This document shows positions 13,962 through 15,567 of a stretch of 15,567 bases of DNA, piece after piece. Source of the stretch: Bacteroidales bacterium (GTDB taxonomy: Bacteria > Bacteroidota > Bacteroidia > Bacteroidales > Muribaculaceae); assembly GCA_019420545.1 (NCBI GenBank), contig JAHZGZ010000179.1, forward strand, positions 1 to 15,567, in the 5' to 3' direction. The notes below the pieces were generated by a model, which worked only from the letters and a program-made list of their open reading frames with translations, was not told the DNA's origin and searched no databases. The translations under genes and the position numbers were made by a program. Positions within the stretch are counted from its first letter, which is position 1. Each line of letters opens with the position of its first letter.

Positions 13962-15509
13962 TTACTTGACCACAAGTATTTTTGTGACTGCACCGTTATT
14001 GGTTTCCTGATTCTGGGATGCATATACATAGTACACTCCGGTAGGAACACGCTCTCCGGCAGCATTGCATCCGTCCCACATTATCATTCCGCCTTCGGAG
14101 CGAGTCTGTATAAACACATTACCTGCAGAATCGGCTATTTTTACAAGTGAGTTATCCATAAGTCCCTTTATGGTAATCCATCCGGAATAATCAGGCCGTA
14201 CTGGATTCGGGAAAGCATATACTTCACTGAAATCATCAGCTGCCGGAGCCACAGTACTATGATAGACAGCCATTCCATTTGTTGTGCCAAAATACACATC
14301 ACTACTATTATAGTCGCATACTACGGAATGAACTTCATCCGAAGGAATCATGCTGTTGGAACGCGTAAAATTATCTATAATCTCGCGTCCGTCAGCACTT
14401 ACATAATATACACCGGAGGTAGTAGTAGCGAGCCACTTCTTATTGCCTGCATCGACAGCAATCGAAGTCACGGCCTGATTGTCGAGAAGGTAATCGGCAA
14501 GCGATGATCCGTCATTTCTCGGCACCTTTATGCGCTCTACAGTATTGTTTTTTGTAGAAAGCATATTCCTAAGATTATGTATTACTATTACCCCACAGGC
14601 AGTCCCAAGCCATATATCGCCATTCTGATCCTCAGTAATGCTGATTACAGCATATGGCCCGAACGCTTTTCCATCCTGATCCATAAACTGGTTCAACATC
14701 CAATATTTGTCATCCGATATAGCCGAGGTTCCATTGGTATCATAAATTATGACATTTTGTTCACCAAAGGTCTGCGTAATCATGGCCAGATTCTTATTCT
14801 TTGAATGTCTAAAATGCACAATTTTTGAATCTCGACTTTCCTGACTTCCAAAACCGGGTAAGTCAAGTGTGATCCAGTCTTCACTGGACACATTGTTACT
14901 CCGGTTTCTATTTGCAGGTAGCATAGTAACTATTTCACGAGAATTCGGATAATCATGAGCTATCGCCCAAAGATTATTATTGCCGTCAAAAGCAACATCC
15001 TCTACTGAGCATGAATAGCCTGTTCCAAATGGACCATTTGTTTTATCATATTTTCCTATCTGCTTACCTTCTTTAAATTTCCAGATACCTTCAAACCACG
15101 TCGGAACATACACCACTGTAGGATCTTCAGGATCCACCACTAAATGGTAACCGGTATATAATTGATTATTGCTTGATCCATTTACTGTTGTAAAGTCTCC
15201 ATTTACAGGAGTTTTATCTTCAATAAACCCATTATTTAAAAGATTTATTTTAAGTAAATTAGTATAAATGCCATTTCCTGGATAACGACCATGACTATTA
15301 TATGTCACATACAATCCCAGATCCGACATTGCAAGCCTGGTAGGGCCGCCGTGTATGGAAGTTCCCATCGGATACGACGGTTCTTTGTCAATAGTATAGT
15401 TATTGGCATCAGTAATCTGCAGATAAGGATTTCCATAGGTCAGATGTCCTAATCCGTAATCATTAATATACCATAAATCGTTATCCGCTCCATTAGCATT
15501 GCCATTCAT
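13962..15509 (-). CDS. porZ: PorZ-like T9SS protein, C-terminal two thirds
   Basis: The open frame encodes 515 residues of a protein that I recognise as PorZ, the T9SS component that presents anionic LPS to the sortase PorU. Propeller repeats of the two-component-regulator type are visible, such as ITEDQNGDIWLGTACGV and IAVDAGNKKWLATTTSGV. From about residue 430 follows the T9SS-type C-terminal domain: VYAFPNPVRPDYSGWITIKG, LVKIADSAGNV, GGMIMWDGCNAAG and the end KILVVK. PorZ is usually about 750-800 residues with a Sec signal; here there is no signal, and ATG 15509 lies inside conserved sequence. The true gene must start beyond the window, and its frame appears broken at about 15521. Confidence 0.75.
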   Translation of the reverse strand: MNGNANGADNDLWYINDYGLGHLTYGNPYLQITDANNYTIDKEPSYPMGTSIHGGPTRLAMSDLGLYVTYNSHGRYPGNGIYTNLLKINLLNNGFIEDKTPVNGDFTTVNGSSNNQLYTGYHLVVDPEDPTVVYVPTWFEGIWKFKEGKQIGKYDKTNGPFGTGYSCSVEDVAFDGNNNLWAIAHDYPNSREIVTMLPANRNRSNNVSSEDWITLDLPGFGSQESRDSKIVHFRHSKNKNLAMITQTFGEQNVIIYDTNGTSAISDDKYWMLNQFMDQDGKAFGPYAVISITEDQNGDIWLGTACGVIVIHNLRNMLSTKNNTVERIKVPRNDGSSLADYLLDNQAVTSIAVDAGNKKWLATTTSGVYYVSADGREIIDNFTRSNSMIPSDEVHSVVCDYNSSDVYFGTTNGMAVYHSTVAPAADDFSEVYAFPNPVRPDYSGWITIKGLMDNSLVKIADSAGNVFIQTRSEGGMIMWDGCNAAGERVPTGVYYVYASQNQETNNGAVTKILVVK

Positions 15510-15567
15510 ATAAATACCGGTGGAATATAATGATCAAGGCAATTAGATATCCTTGTATTCAAGCCTG
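15510..15567 (-). pseudogene. Upstream part of porZ in another frame
   Basis: In the porZ frame the sequence above 15509 reads STGIY and then meets TGA and TAA. In a second minus-strand frame it reads GLNTRISNCLDHYIP, which looks like coding sequence and would join smoothly to TGIYMNGN if one A were added within CCACC (15521). I therefore read this as the continuation of porZ, shifted by one base through a real mutation or an assembly error. It runs off the window edge. Confidence 0.5.

Noticed and set aside
1..15567. CRISPR array, tRNA or rRNA genes, transposase
   Set aside because: No regularly spaced direct repeats, no tRNA or rRNA sequence that I could recognise, and no transposase or integrase reading frame on either strand.

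Overview
The window looks like a piece of a chromosome from a gut Bacteroidota, most probably order Bacteroidales and perhaps the Muribaculaceae. The signs are promoters of the Bacteroides type (TTTG, about 20 nt, then TAnnTTTG), a DUF4294 protein, the C-terminal two thirds of a PorZ-like type IX secretion (T9SS) protein, and tightly packed or overlapping genes without strong Shine-Dalgarno sequences. The family assignment is inference; the phylum is well supported.

Left part, plus strand: a small type II toxin-antitoxin pair (119-708) with a ribbon-helix-helix antitoxin and a RelE/ParE-like toxin. A 22-bp imperfect palindrome fills the space between the -33 and -7 promoter boxes. Next is a surface-glycan block (822-8520), all plus strand: a GT8 glycosyltransferase, two paralogous GT2 enzymes, a GT4 enzyme, a WecD-like acetyltransferase, a WecE-like aminotransferase and a second GT4 enzyme. 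WecE and WecD are the last two enzymes of dTDP-Fuc4NAc (4-acetamido-4,6-dideoxygalactose) synthesis, so the glycan probably contains this sugar. No flippase, polymerase or initiating phosphosugar transferase is present. The block therefore looks more like a lipooligosaccharide/core or outer-glycan assembly set than a full capsule locus.

Middle: nadB (L-aspartate oxidase, NAD synthesis) with its own promoter inside a large inverted-repeat element, followed by a secreted DUF4294 protein. Facing them on the minus strand is a conserved hypothetical gene. Its end appears to have lost one base, so its frame runs on into the DUF4294 gene.

Right part, all minus strand and by eye more AT-rich than nadB: a GT2 glycosyltransferase and an acyltransferase-3 membrane protein abut as a two-gene unit. 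Beyond a long near-perfect hairpin (13848-13918) lies the PorZ-like gene, which runs off the right edge. Its upstream part appears to be out of frame by one base near 15521.

The most notable things are the repeated design in which an inverted-repeat arm contains the -7 promoter box (three cases), the 71-nt hairpin before porZ, the Fuc4NAc module in a Bacteroidota glycan locus near a PorZ homologue, and two suspected single-base losses in minus-strand genes. I found no tRNA, rRNA, CRISPR array or transposase. I did not find a clearly new defence or mobile system.
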